64,000 nucleotides of DNA. Source: Actinomadura meyerae. Lineage in GTDB: Bacteria > Actinomycetota > Actinomycetes > Streptosporangiales > Streptosporangiaceae. The stretch is from assembly GCF_900188445.1 (NCBI RefSeq), contig NZ_FZOR01000038.1, forward strand, positions 1-64,000, given 5' to 3'. The notes beneath the pieces are model-generated. The model searched no databases and had not been told where the DNA came from. It was given only the letters and a program-made list of their open reading frames with translations. A program made the translations under genes and the position numbers. Below are positions 15,783 through 26,511 of the stretch, in pieces; within the stretch, counting starts at the first letter, position 1; every line of letters starts with the position of its first letter.

Positions 15783-16592
15783 ATGGGCGGCGACGGCGTC
15801 CTCTCCTCCTATGACACGGGCACGCCCTCGCCCGCGCGCATGTACGACTACTTCCTCGGGGGCAAGGACAACTACGACGTCGACCGCGCGGCCGCCGAGC
15901 AGGTCAAGGCCGCCGTCGGTGACATGCTGTGCCACGCCACCGTGTGGGAGAACCGCCGGTTCCTGCAAAGGGTCGTCCGCCATCTCGCCGAGTCGGGGAT
16001 CGACCAGTACATCGACCTCGGCACGGGGCTGCCCACGCAGGGCAACGTGCACGAGGTCGCGCAGGAGGTCGTCCCGGACGCCCACGTCGTCTACGTCGAC
16101 AACGACCCGATCGTGCTGGCGCACGGGCGGGCGCTGCTGGCGACCAACGCCACCACGACCGTCATCACCGCCGACGTGCGGGACCCGGACGCGATCCTCG
16201 GCCACGAGGACCTGCGCGCCCTGATCGACTTCTCCCGGCCGGTCGCGGTCCTGTCGATCGCGCTGTTCCACTTCATCCCCGACGAGGACGACCCGGCCGG
16301 CATCGTGGCGGCCTTCCGGGAGCGGCTGGCCCCCGGCTCGTACTTCGCGCTGTCGCACCTGACCACCGACGGCACGCCCGCCGAGGAGCTGGAGCGCGTC
16401 GTCGAGGTGTACCGCAAGGCCACCAGCCCGATCGTGTTCCGGCCGCCGGAGGAGATCGCCTCGTTCTTCGCGGGCTTCGAGCTGGTCGAGCCGGGGCTGA
16501 CCCGGCCGTGGAAGTGGCGGCCCGAGCTGGGCCCGGAAGGGCCGCAGACCGACTCGCTGTACGCGGGCCTGAGCCGGCTGCCGGTCGACTGA
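15783..16592 (+). CDS. DUF574-family SAM-dependent methyltransferase
   Basis: A 269-residue protein of the actinobacterial DUF574 (Methyltransf_19) family. Seen are the N-terminal PARMYDYFLGGKDNYDVDR block, IDLGTGLPTQGNVHEVAQ as the SAM-binding motif I, VVYVDNDPIVLAHGRALL and the post-motif SIALFHFIPDEDDPAGIVAA. Substrates are unknown; many copies occur in actinomycete genomes. ATG 15783 was preferred over in-frame ATGs at 15744 and 15765 because GAGGTGG lies 5 nt upstream and the conserved domain begins soon after. The 245 bp before it hold no gene; a short inverted repeat near 15630 is the only structure I noticed there. Confidence 0.85.
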   Translation: MGGDGVLSSYDTGTPSPARMYDYFLGGKDNYDVDRAAAEQVKAAVGDMLCHATVWENRRFLQRVVRHLAESGIDQYIDLGTGLPTQGNVHEVAQEVVPDAHVVYVDNDPIVLAHGRALLATNATTTVITADVRDPDAILGHEDLRALIDFSRPVAVLSIALFHFIPDEDDPAGIVAAFRERLAPGSYFALSHLTTDGTPAEELERVVEVYRKATSPIVFRPPEEIASFFAGFELVEPGLTRPWKWRPELGPEGPQTDSLYAGLSRLPVD

Positions 16593-16693
16593 CCCACGCG
16601 CGGCCGGCGGGCACGCCGGGGGACGGAGCCGCGGCACCCCTCCATCCCGGGACGGGCGCCGACCCTGGGTCGATTGATCGTAAACTGAGGGTC

Positions 16694-17242
16694 ATGTCCG
16701 GCGACCGCCCCTCGTGCACGTGCGTCATCTGCCGTGACTACGGCGACCGGGACCGCCTGGACAACTTCCAGCTCCGCACCATCGTCCACATCACGCAGTA
16801 CGGGTGGAGCGTCGTCCTCGTGCAGCCCGACGCGGACGGGCCCGGCTGGGCGTACACGATCGGCCTGTGGCACAGCCACGGCGCGCCCGAGCTGGCGATG
16901 TTCGGCGGCGACGTGTACGAGACCGAGGAGGTCCTCAACGCCCTCGGCCGGCAGACCGCCGAGGGCTCCGCCCCGGCGGACGGCGAGCGCCGCGACGGCG
17001 TCGTCCGGGGGCAGCAGGCCGCGTTCCGGGACGTCGACCCGCGCTGGTACGACGGCCTGCTCCCCGGGGCGGTGGCGTTCTACCGGCGGCCGCCGCTGCC
17101 CGTCCTGCAGGTCGTCTGGCCCAACCGGGACGGCCTGTTCCCCTGGCAGCCCGGCACCGACCTGCCGTTCCGGCACGCCCAGCCGTGGCTGTGGCTGAAC
17201 CCGAAGCAGCATCCGGCCGGCATCTGGACACGGCGGCTCTGA
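16694..17242 (+). CDS. DUF4262 protein
   Basis: A 182-residue protein with the DUF4262 signature: an N-terminal CTCVICRDYGDRDRLD cysteine-bearing segment, then GWSVVLVQPDADGPGWAYTI, GLWHSHGAPELAMFG and PVLQVVWPNRDGLFPWQPG near the end. Function unknown; the family is common in actinomycetes and often stands alone. ATG 16694 follows a weak GAGGG. The AT-richer TTGATCGTAAACT just upstream may carry a promoter with a very short leader. No operon partner is evident: the gaps to both neighbours contain no coupling signal. Confidence 0.8.
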   Translation: MSGDRPSCTCVICRDYGDRDRLDNFQLRTIVHITQYGWSVVLVQPDADGPGWAYTIGLWHSHGAPELAMFGGDVYETEEVLNALGRQTAEGSAPADGERRDGVVRGQQAAFRDVDPRWYDGLLPGAVAFYRRPPLPVLQVVWPNRDGLFPWQPGTDLPFRHAQPWLWLNPKQHPAGIWTRRL

Positions 17243-17281
17243 AACCGGGCCGGCGCCCGCCGGGCGGCATACGATCGGCGG

Positions 17282-17866
17282 GTGTACGGGCCGATCGCGG
17301 ACGCCATCCGGACCCCGCGCCTCCTGCTGGAGCCGCTGGCGGTCCACCACGCGGACGAGATGGCGCCCGTCCTGGACGATCCGCGCCTGCACCGCTACAT
17401 CGGCGGCGAGCCCCTCACCCGGGACGAGCTGCGCGCCCGCTACGCGCACCTGGTCGCGGGCCCCGCGCCGTTCCACCAGGAGTGGTGGCTGAACTGGATC
17501 GTGCGCCGCGCCCGGGACGGGCAGGCCATCGGCTACGTCCAGGCGACGGTCCACCCGGCCCCGCCCGGGTTCGCCGTGGGTCCCGCCTCCACCGGGTCGA
17601 CGGTCACGCCGGGCCCGCCCCGGCACCTCGCATCTGTCGCCTGGGTCATCGGCATGCCCTACCAGGGGTTCGGCTTCGCGACCGAGGCCGCCCGCGCGGT
17701 GCTGGACTGGCTGCGCGCCCACGGGATCGCCGAGATCGTCGCGACCGTCCACCCCGCCAACCGCGCCTCCACCGCCGTCGCGTCCAAGATCGGCATGGTC
17801 GCCACCGGCGAGACCCGCGACGACGAGCACGTCTGGCGCCTGCCCCCGGACGCGGACAAGGGTTAA
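17282..17866 (+). CDS. GNAT-family N-acetyltransferase (RimJ/RimL type)
   Basis: A 194-residue acetyltransferase of the type that moves an acetyl group from acetyl-CoA to an amine. The N-terminal TPRLLLEPLAVHHADEMAPV is the RimL-like beginning; the acetyl-CoA loop is altered but recognisable in YQGFGFATEAARAVLDWLRA, followed by TVHPANRASTAVASKIGM. Substrate unknown. GTG start at 17282, 39 bp after the DUF4262 stop, without a strong ribosome site. It ends with TAA, uncommon here, and marks the left boundary of the island carrying the HEPN and methylase genes. Confidence 0.8.
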   Translation: MYGPIADAIRTPRLLLEPLAVHHADEMAPVLDDPRLHRYIGGEPLTRDELRARYAHLVAGPAPFHQEWWLNWIVRRARDGQAIGYVQATVHPAPPGFAVGPASTGSTVTPGPPRHLASVAWVIGMPYQGFGFATEAARAVLDWLRAHGIAEIVATVHPANRASTAVASKIGMVATGETRDDEHVWRLPPDADKG

Positions 17867-17889
17867 CAAAAACACCACCGGCAATGCAG

Positions 17890-17918
17890 TTGCGAGCTGT
17901 GACGCCAAGCCATAGCAT
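17890..17918 (+). promoter_or_regulatory. Possible promoter of the HEPN-methylase operon
   Basis: TTGCGA (17890-17895), 17 bp, TAGCAT (17913-17918) lies in the 259-bp gap before the HEPN gene. The gap is visibly less GC-rich than its surroundings and has no coding frame of its own. A second candidate -10, TATAGC, occurs near 18040. These are sequence matches only. Confidence 0.3.
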
Positions 17919-18054
17919 CGTCCATGTCGCGGAGACGCGGTGGCCGCCGGACCGACTGGCCGGCCGTAGTACTTCATGAAAAGGCTGTGCCCCGGGCGGC
18001 ATGCGCAGCAGAGGCGGACCCGGGGCTTCCAGCCACGACTATAGCACCCAGCCT

Positions 18055-18069
18055 CCACGACACTCGTGG
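18055..18069. repeat. Short inverted repeat upstream of the HEPN gene
   Basis: CCACGA (18055-18060), 3-nt spacer, TCGTGG (18064-18069), 57 bp before the GTG of the HEPN/Abi gene; CCACGA also occurs once more near 18033. It could be an operator for the HTH domain of the downstream methylase, which would give autoregulation of the pair. Confidence 0.3.
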
Positions 18070-18125
18070 ACCAACTGCACAGCCCCGGTCAGCCGCCCCA
18101 TCGTTCCAGGTGAGAAGGGCACGTC

Positions 18126-18803
18126 GTGAACGGCCACCCCCCTGTCTGGCTCCCCCAGGCGTTGTCGCAAGCACGCTTCGCGTCCTATGTCACAGCCGCC
18201 GCGGGCGATCCCGAGCGAGCGCGGAGGTTGTACTGGTGGAACTTGCAGGCGTCCGCGGCCTTCTATGGCCCGCTGCACTGCCTGGAAGTGGCGTTGCGCA
18301 ACGCGCTTCACGAACGCCTGCGGGAGAAGTACGGCCGAGAGGACTGGTGGAGCGCTGCCCCGCTCTCCCCGGAGGGGGGACGCAAAGTCGCACGGGCGCG
18401 AGCCAACGCGCGCAAGAACTCCGCCCGCCGAGCGGAGATCCGTCCCCTCGTCCCCGACGATGTCGTCGCCGAGCTGACCTTCGGCTTCTGGGTGGAGCTT
18501 CTCAGCCGCCGCAACGACCGGTCGTTCTGGGTCCCCTGTCTCCACCGCGCGTTCCCCGGCTACTCGGGCCGTCGCGACGGGCTGCACAGGGACCTGCTCT
18601 CCACGGTGCTGCTCCGCAATCGCGTGATGCACTACGAGCCCATCCACCATCGCGACCTGGCGAAGGACCATCAGACCGTCTACCGGCTGATGCAGTACAT
18701 CTCACCGGAACTTGCCGGAGAGGCACGGCGGCTCGATCGCGTTCCCGACGTACTCTCCCGCAGGACCGACGTGTGCGCGGGCGTCCATTCGTCCAGCTTC
18801 TAG
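18126..18803 (+). CDS. Abi-like HEPN-domain protein (candidate RNase effector)
   Basis: A 225-residue protein of the Abi/AbiD-F type. The N-terminal half contains ARRLYWWNLQASAAFYGPLH and EVALRNALHERLREKYG; the C-terminal half has LLSTVLLRNRVMHYEPIHHR, in which RNRVMH is the R-x4-H catalytic motif of HEPN ribonucleases. Such proteins cleave RNA to arrest infected cells in abortive-infection and toxin systems. GTG 18126 is preceded by GAGAAGGG. The stop codon forms part of the ribosome site AGGAGG of the next gene, so the two are tightly coupled. Codon use is less GC-extreme than in flanking genes, which suggests acquisition. Confidence 0.75.
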   Translation: MNGHPPVWLPQALSQARFASYVTAAAGDPERARRLYWWNLQASAAFYGPLHCLEVALRNALHERLREKYGREDWWSAAPLSPEGGRKVARARANARKNSARRAEIRPLVPDDVVAELTFGFWVELLSRRNDRSFWVPCLHRAFPGYSGRRDGLHRDLLSTVLLRNRVMHYEPIHHRDLAKDHQTVYRLMQYISPELAGEARRLDRVPDVLSRRTDVCAGVHSSSF

Positions 18804-18815
18804 GAGGCGCGTGCC

Positions 18816-21200
18816 GTGATCATTCCGGGAACACTGGTGTCCATGGCCGACATCGCGCGCCGCGCCGGTGTCCAACGGCCGGCGGTGACGAACTGGCGCC
18901 GCAGGCACGCCGATTTTCCCGCGCCTACGGAGCGCTCGCCGCGGGAACTGTTCGATGCCGCGGAGGTCGCGCGATGGCTCGACGCACGACGCGTGTCCGC
19001 GAAGGTTCTGCGCCCGGACGAGCGGCCGGGCAGCACCTTCGGGGAACGGTTCCGCCGGACGTACGAGGCCGAAAGCCCTGACACCGCCGCTACGGTGCCC
19101 CCGGGCCACCTCCAGGATGATCCGGTCGAGGCGCGTACCTTTCACCCTCCACCGCATCGGGACCACGACGAGGAGCAGGCGCGCCGGCTGAGCTCACTTC
19201 TCATGAGGCGATCCCGCGCGATGAGCGGTGTCGGCGACCCCGCCGCCTACACCGATGTGGTCCTCATCCTGCTCTACCTGCGGTCCACCGACCCGCAGAG
19301 CTGGTCGCGGCTGGCATCGGAGGCACACGGCGCCCGGGACTTCACCGACGTCCTGAGAGAGACGATCGACCGGCACGTCGGTGAGCGGCCCACACACGAG
19401 TGGCTCTCGCATCACGCCCTGCGGGTGGCCGATGAGCTGCCTCCGGCCACCCATGGGGATCCGATATCCCTGATCGAGCTGGTGGACTCCCTGGCCCCTG
19501 CGCACTCCACACCCTCGGCCACGCTGGTCGCCCGCCTCATCACACGGCTTCTCGATGAGATCGTCCGCCAAGAGGGGCATCGGGGCGGAGAATTCCGCAC
19601 GCCGCGCTCGGTGACCGAACTCGTGGCCGGTCTCGCGGCGGCGGAGCCGGGCGATCGCATCCTGGACCCGTGCTGCGGATCCGGCGACCTGCTGCTCTCC
19701 GTGGCCGAGTCGATCAAGACATCGGCTTCGGCTCCCGTGACCGGACGAGCACTGTCGCCCAGACCGGCGCTGTGGGCCGGCATCAACCTCACTCTGCACG
19801 GCATCCCGGCGCATCTCTCATCCGATGCTCTGGACGATCTGCGCCACCCGGCCGACCCCGGCGAGTCCTACGACCTGATCGTTTCGAATCCACCGTTCGC
19901 GATGCACTGGGCCGAACAGGTGGCGCCGGCGGACCCGCGCTGGGTCTACGGCACGCCGCCCGGCAACAACGCGACCTTCGCCTGGCTCCAGCACATCGCC
20001 GCCCGGCTGGCTCCGGGCGGCAGAGCCGTCGCCGTCATCCCGCCGAACGCGACCTTCTCGACGCGGAAGGCCGAAGGCGCCATCCGTGCGGGAATGATCG
20101 AAGCCGGGCTCGTGGCGTGCGTGATCCTGCTGCCCGGGGGCCTGTTCGCCAGCACCGGCATCCCGGTCGCCATCTGGGTCCTCGAGAAGGACCGCGGTTC
20201 GCGCCAGGACGTTCTCATGATCGACGCCGGCGGTGCCACCGAGAGCGATTTCCCGGAGATCGTCCGCATCTACCAGGAGTGGCTCGGGGGCCGGGGCTCC
20301 GGCACCCCCGCGATGCCGGCGCGGGCGGTCGGCTTGGACGAACTCCGCACCGCGGGATACTCCCTGAGCCCCGGGCAGTACCTGTCTTCGGGGAAAAGCG
20401 GCATCGACCGGGAGGAGTCCGCTGCGCTACTTCGGCACTCAGCCGCACACATCGCTCATCTTGCCGCGTCCGCCAGACGCATCGACGAGGAGGTCGCGGC
20501 GCTCACCGACGCCTTCGTCGCCCAGGGGCCCGAAGAGGGCGGCCAAGACGGCGCGTGGGACCGGTCCCCGCTCGAAGAACTCTGCACCGTCCAGCCGGGC
20601 CCGCCCAGGACAAGGCTCCCGGACGGGGATCCGTCCGTCCCCGTCGTCACCGCGAGGCAGATCCGGAACCGCCGCATCGATGACGAGGGCGTCGAGTACA
20701 CGACGGCGGAGTTCGCGGCCTCGGTACCGCAATGCCGCCTGAGGCCGGGTGACGTCGTAGCCGTACGTACGGGGACGATCGACCGCGTGGCGCTGGCGGA
20801 CGACCGGCACACCGGCTGGCTGATCGGAAGCGGCTGCGTCCTCCTCCGTCCGCGGGGCGGGATCCTCCCCAGCTACCTGCTGCACTACCTGAGCCACCCG
20901 CAGGTGGTCGAATGGGTCCGCCGCTCGGCCACGTCCGCGGTGCTCCCCACGATCAGCATCCGGAGGATCCGCGAGCTTCCGGTGCTCCTGCCGCCCATCG
21001 AACGGCAGCGGGAGATCGTCGGCCTTCTGGACTCGCTCGACGAGGCGATCGGCGCCCACGACGCCATCGTGGGGGCGGCGCGCGAGATGCACACCACCGC
21101 TCTCGGCGCCCTGCTCGGCGACATCGGGCCCGGGCCGGACCGGCCGACCCGCCGTGACACTCTGGTATCGGATCGTGGCAGGCGAGGAGGACACGGGTAA
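18816..21200 (+). CDS. HTH-adenine DNA methylase-specificity fusion (type I HsdM-HsdS-like)
   Basis: A 794-residue protein with three parts. Residues about 5-60 are a helix-turn-helix (SMADIARRAGVQRPAVTNWR). Residues about 150-520 form an N6-adenine methylase of the HsdM type: EFRTPRSVTELVAGL, the SAM motif RILDPCCGSGDLLLSV and the catalytic SNPPFAMHW. From about residue 590 there is an HsdS-like target-recognition domain (VVTARQIRNRRIDDEGVEYT, then LPTISIRRIRELPVLLPPIE and a coiled QREIVGLLDSLDEAIGAHD). No HsdR or other nuclease gene is nearby. Its ribosome site overlaps the HEPN stop, so the methylase probably works with the HEPN protein. Codon use suggests transfer. Confidence 0.82.
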   Translation: MIIPGTLVSMADIARRAGVQRPAVTNWRRRHADFPAPTERSPRELFDAAEVARWLDARRVSAKVLRPDERPGSTFGERFRRTYEAESPDTAATVPPGHLQDDPVEARTFHPPPHRDHDEEQARRLSSLLMRRSRAMSGVGDPAAYTDVVLILLYLRSTDPQSWSRLASEAHGARDFTDVLRETIDRHVGERPTHEWLSHHALRVADELPPATHGDPISLIELVDSLAPAHSTPSATLVARLITRLLDEIVRQEGHRGGEFRTPRSVTELVAGLAAAEPGDRILDPCCGSGDLLLSVAESIKTSASAPVTGRALSPRPALWAGINLTLHGIPAHLSSDALDDLRHPADPGESYDLIVSNPPFAMHWAEQVAPADPRWVYGTPPGNNATFAWLQHIAARLAPGGRAVAVIPPNATFSTRKAEGAIRAGMIEAGLVACVILLPGGLFASTGIPVAIWVLEKDRGSRQDVLMIDAGGATESDFPEIVRIYQEWLGGRGSGTPAMPARAVGLDELRTAGYSLSPGQYLSSGKSGIDREESAALLRHSAAHIAHLAASARRIDEEVAALTDAFVAQGPEEGGQDGAWDRSPLEELCTVQPGPPRTRLPDGDPSVPVVTARQIRNRRIDDEGVEYTTAEFAASVPQCRLRPGDVVAVRTGTIDRVALADDRHTGWLIGSGCVLLRPRGGILPSYLLHYLSHPQVVEWVRRSATSAVLPTISIRRIRELPVLLPPIERQREIVGLLDSLDEAIGAHDAIVGAAREMHTTALGALLGDIGPGPDRPTRRDTLVSDRGRRGGHG

Positions 21201-21264
21201 GCCAGAATCGGTGGGGAACACGCTGCGCGGCAGGCGGCATCCGTCGGTCCAGGGAGGGGATGGC

Positions 21265-23354
<2,090 letters not shown>

Positions 23355-23358
<4 letters not shown>

Positions 23359-23756
23359 GCGCGGGCGGTCTGGAGCGCGGTCAGGAAGACCAGCACGACC
23401 GTGGTGACCGCCACCAGGCCGTGGACGGTGACCGCCGCGGCCGGGAACGCCTGCTCCGCGCCGCGCGCGTGCCGGCCGCCCCGCCCGACCAGCCAGCGGG
23501 TGAACAGCATGAAGCCCTGCAGGACGACCGCCAGCAGCCCCGCGAAGGCGATCCACGCGTATACGGCGTCCCCGGTGGCCAGGTAGGCGATCCACACGGC
23601 GAGGCCCGCCACGGCCGCGAGGGGGTGCCCCACCACGACCAGGATCGGGAACCGCGTCACCTTCGTCGAGCGCCCCCCGTTCAGAAACCAGATGACCAGC
23701 AGGTAGCCGCCCGCCGCGGCGGCGAGGATCCACGCGCACAGCGCCGCGTACTCCAC
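23355..23756 (-). CDS. Small integral membrane protein, four helices
   Basis: A 133-residue protein consisting of about four hydrophobic segments: YAALCAWILAAAAGGYLLVI, RFPILVVVGHPLAAVAGLAV, AYAWIAFAGLLAVVLQGFML as read in part, and a C-terminal VHGLVAVTTVVLVFLTAL. A short positively charged loop (TRWLVGRGGRHARG) lies between helices 3 and 4. I do not recognise a named family. GTG 23756 follows AAGGGAG at proper spacing; the longer open frame upstream has no membrane character. It converges on glgX with a 4-bp overlap of stop codons. Confidence 0.65.
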
Positions 23757-23904
23757 CCCCCGCTCCCTTCTGTGGAATTCTCGTCCCCGTCCCCCGCGGG
23801 CAAGTGTTACCTCCCGACGGGCCCGGCATGACGGATTTCTACAGATTGGTACACAAGCGGTCATCCGGCCGGTCGAACGGCGCGTGCAGTAGCGTGAAAG
23901 ATCT

Positions 23905-24624
23905 ATGCGGATCCTGTCTCCGGAGCCCGGCGAAGCCGACCTCGCCGCGCGCTACGCGTACCCGCCCGACGGAACCTGGCTGCGGGCCAACATGGTGGCC
24001 AGCCTCGACGGGGCGGCGCAGCGCGACGAGCGCAGCGGCGGCCTCGGCAACGCGGCCGACCGGCACCTGTTCCTGCTGCTGCGCGGTCTCGCCGACGCCG
24101 TCATCATCGGCGCGCAGACGGTGCGTGCCGAGGGCTACGGCCCGGTCAGGCGCAGCGAGGGCTGGGACGCCGTCCGGGACCGGAACTCCCCCGCCCCGCC
24201 GATCGCGATCGTGTCCCGCAGCCTCGACCTGGACTTCGGCGCCCCCATCTTCACCGAGGCCGAGGTGCCGACGATGGTGCTGGCGCCCGCGTGCGCCGAC
24301 CCGGCCCGGGTGGAGGCCGCGCGGGAGCACGCCGACGTCATCATCGCCGGGCAGGACTCGCTGGACTTCTCCGTCGCCGTCCGGGAGCTCGCCGAGCGCG
24401 GCCACCGGCGGCTGCTGTGCGAGGGCGGGCCGTCGGTGCTCGGGCAGGTGGTGGCGGCCGGGCTGCTGGACGAGCTGTGCCTCACGCTGAGCCCGATGCT
24501 GCTCGGCGGGAACCCGACGCGGATCCTGGACGGGCCGCCGGTGCCCGTCCCGCCGGAGTTGAAGCTCGCCCACGCCCTGCAGGACGAGGACTTCCTGTTC
24601 CTGCGCTACACCCGCAACCGGTAG
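23905..24624 (+). CDS. RibD C-terminal/dihydrofolate reductase-like pyrimidine reductase family protein (copy 1)
   Basis: A 239-residue stand-alone RibD-C domain, NADPH-binding, of the family that reduces diaminopyrimidine intermediates of riboflavin synthesis or acts on other substrates. Seen are WLRANMVASLDGAAQRDERS, the ADAVIIGAQTVRAEGYGP nucleotide-binding block, RRLLCEGGPSVLGQVVAAGL and LSPMLLGGNPTRILDG. No deaminase domain is attached and no rib operon is near, so the physiological substrate is uncertain. It faces a paralogue on the other strand; the two genes overlap by 19 bp at their 3' ends. Confidence 0.82.
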   Translation: MRILSPEPGEADLAARYAYPPDGTWLRANMVASLDGAAQRDERSGGLGNAADRHLFLLLRGLADAVIIGAQTVRAEGYGPVRRSEGWDAVRDRNSPAPPIAIVSRSLDLDFGAPIFTEAEVPTMVLAPACADPARVEAAREHADVIIAGQDSLDFSVAVRELAERGHRRLLCEGGPSVLGQVVAAGLLDELCLTLSPMLLGGNPTRILDGPPVPVPPELKLAHALQDEDFLFLRYTRNR

Positions 24625-25304
24625 CGGACGAAGAGCACGCCCTCGTCGATGTAGAGGGCGGTGGGGTCGAGCGGTACCTCGGTCTCCAGGCCGTCCAGGA
24701 GGCGGGTGTGGCGGGGGCTGCCGAGCAGGGTCGGGGCGATGCTGAGGCACAGCTCGTCGACGAGCGACTCGCGGATCAGCGCGGTCGCCAGTGCGGGGCC
24801 GCCCTCGCAGAGCAGATGCTCGTAGCCGAGGTCTTCGCGGAGCGTCTTGACGGCGGCGGCGAGGTCGACGCCGTCTTCACCCGCTGAGACCACCTGGATG
24901 CCCTTGGGCACGTTCTGCCGACCGCTCTGCGACGTCACCACGATGGTTGGGGTCTCGGCCTTGGTGAACAGCGGGAGCGTCCAGTCGAGGTCGGCGGAAC
25001 CCGTCACCACGACGATGGGCGCGGGCGGGCGTCCGCGGCGCGCGCGCAGATCCCGGCGCAGGCGGGCCGGGCCGAGGCGCCCGGTCCGGACGGTGCCGGC
25101 GCCCACGAGGATCGCGTCGGCCAGCGCGCGCAGGCTGCGCAGGACGCGGAAGTCGGCGTCGCCGCCGAGGCCGTCCGTCCAGCCCTCGGCGTCGGTGGCG
25201 GAGCCGTCCACGCTCACGACCATGCCGAGCCGCAGCCCGGGGAGGTCGCCGTAGGCCTCGTAGGGGTCGACGCCGGTGGGGGGCTCTGGCAGCAAACGGC
25301 GCAT
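24606..25304 (-). CDS. RibD C-terminal/dihydrofolate reductase-like pyrimidine reductase family protein (copy 2)
   Basis: A 232-residue paralogue of the convergent gene at 23905, with the same blocks in the same order: LGMVVSVDGSATDAEG, LADAILVGAGTVRTGRLGPA, EHLLCEGGPALATALIRESL and LSIAPTLLGSPRHTRLLDGL. The two copies share the family core but are clearly diverged, so they are an old duplication or independent acquisitions and not a recent repeat. ATG 25304 lies close to the start of the divergent ligase gene (64-bp gap). Substrate unknown, as for copy 1. It does not adjoin any other riboflavin gene. Confidence 0.82.
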   Translation of the reverse strand: MRRLLPEPPTGVDPYEAYGDLPGLRLGMVVSVDGSATDAEGWTDGLGGDADFRVLRSLRALADAILVGAGTVRTGRLGPARLRRDLRARRGRPPAPIVVVTGSADLDWTLPLFTKAETPTIVVTSQSGRQNVPKGIQVVSAGEDGVDLAAAVKTLREDLGYEHLLCEGGPALATALIRESLVDELCLSIAPTLLGSPRHTRLLDGLETEVPLDPTALYIDEGVLFVRYRLRV

Positions 25305-25368
25305 GACCTGCACGTTATCGGACCCCCCGGGCTGTCGTTCTGTCAGTGCCGGGGCGCAAGATGGGGGG

Positions 25369-26460
25369 ATGGACCTGCCGATCAGCCCGCCGCTGCCGCC
25401 GATGCTGGCCAAGGCGGTCAAGACCATGCCCAAGGGCGACCTGCTGTACGAGCCGAAATGGGACGGCTTCCGCTGCATCGTCTTCCGCGACGGCGACGAG
25501 GTGGAGCTGTCCAGCCGCGGCGAGAAGCCGCTCACCCGCTACTTCCCCGAGCTGGTCGAGGCGGTGAAGCGCGAGCTGCCCGAGCGGTGCGTGGTCGACG
25601 GCGAGATCGTGCTGCCGAGGGGGACGCGCCTCGACTTCGACGCGCTCCAGCAGCGCATCCACCCGGCCGCGTCCCGGATCAACCTGCTGGCGGAGCAGAC
25701 ACCCGCCTCGTTCGTGGCGTTCGACCTGCTGGCGCTCGGCTCCGAGTCGCTGATGGAGGTGCCCCTCGGCGAGCGCCGGAGGCGGCTCACCGAGACGCTG
25801 GCAGGCGTCAAGGCGCCCATCCACGTCACCCCGGCGTCCGACTCCTACGACCTGGCGCTGCGCTGGTTCGACGAGTTCGAGGGCGCCGGGCTGGACGGCG
25901 TCATCGCCAAGCCCCGCGACACCGTCTACGAGCCCGACAAGCGCGTCCTGTTCAAGGTCAAGCACGAGCGCACCGCCGACTGCGTGGTGGCGGGCTTCCG
26001 CTGGCACAAGTCGGGGCCGATCGTCGGGTCGCTGCTGCTCGGCCTGTACAACTCCGCGGGCAAGCTCCAGCACGTCGGGGTCGCGGCGTCCTTCACGATG
26101 AAGCGGCGCGCCGAGCTGGTCGAGGAGCTGCAGCCCTACCGGCTGGAGGACCTCTCCGCCCACCCGTGGGGCGAGTGGGCGCGGCAGAGCGAGGCGACGG
26201 CCGACCGGATGCCCGGCGCCGTCTCCCGCTGGACGGGCAAGAAAGATCTCAGCTGGGTGGCGCTGCGCCCCGAACTGGTGGTGGAGGTCGCGTACGAGGC
26301 GATGGAGGGCGACCGGTTCCGGCACACCGCCCGGTTCCGCAACTGGCGGCCCGACCGCACCCCCGAGTCGTGCACGTACGAGCAGCTCGAGGTTCCCGTC
26401 GCCTACGACCTGGCCGACATCCTCTCCGGCCCGGCGACGAGCCCGCGCGTCGACCGCTGA
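25369..26460 (+). CDS. ligC: ATP-dependent DNA ligase, LigC type
   Basis: A 363-residue ATP-dependent DNA ligase. The adenylation motif YEPKWDGFRCIVF has its nucleophile lysine near residue 30, followed by VELSSRGEKPLTRYFPE (motif III side), CVVDGEIVLP and FDLLALGSESL, and the C-terminal OB-fold residues LVVEVAYEAMEGDRFRHTAR and FRNWRPDRTPESC. LigC enzymes act in backup end joining and repair with separate primase-polymerase proteins; a LigD-type polymerase gene is present at 36443, some 10 kb away. ATG 25369 follows a G-rich stretch. A bidirectional terminator separates it from phoD. Confidence 0.92.
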   Translation: MDLPISPPLPPMLAKAVKTMPKGDLLYEPKWDGFRCIVFRDGDEVELSSRGEKPLTRYFPELVEAVKRELPERCVVDGEIVLPRGTRLDFDALQQRIHPAASRINLLAEQTPASFVAFDLLALGSESLMEVPLGERRRRLTETLAGVKAPIHVTPASDSYDLALRWFDEFEGAGLDGVIAKPRDTVYEPDKRVLFKVKHERTADCVVAGFRWHKSGPIVGSLLLGLYNSAGKLQHVGVAASFTMKRRAELVEELQPYRLEDLSAHPWGEWARQSEATADRMPGAVSRWTGKKDLSWVALRPELVVEVAYEAMEGDRFRHTARFRNWRPDRTPESCTYEQLEVPVAYDLADILSGPATSPRVDR

Positions 26461-26467
26461 GGCACCG

Positions 26468-26501
26468 CCCTGGGGACGCGCCGCCGGGCACGTCCCCAGG
26501 G
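26468..26501. terminator. Bidirectional hairpin terminator between ligC and phoD
   Basis: CCCTGGGGACG (26468-26478) pairs perfectly with 26491-26501 around a 12-nt loop, directly between two convergent genes. No U-tract on either side, as is common in very GC-rich actinobacteria. Confidence 0.7.
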
Positions 26502-26511
26502 GGTGGCGGGA

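Noticed and set aside
17867..21200. Mobile-element boundaries (attachment repeats, integrase, tRNA) around the HEPN-methylase island
   Set aside because: No integrase, tRNA end or flanking direct repeat was found; transfer is suggested only by codon use.
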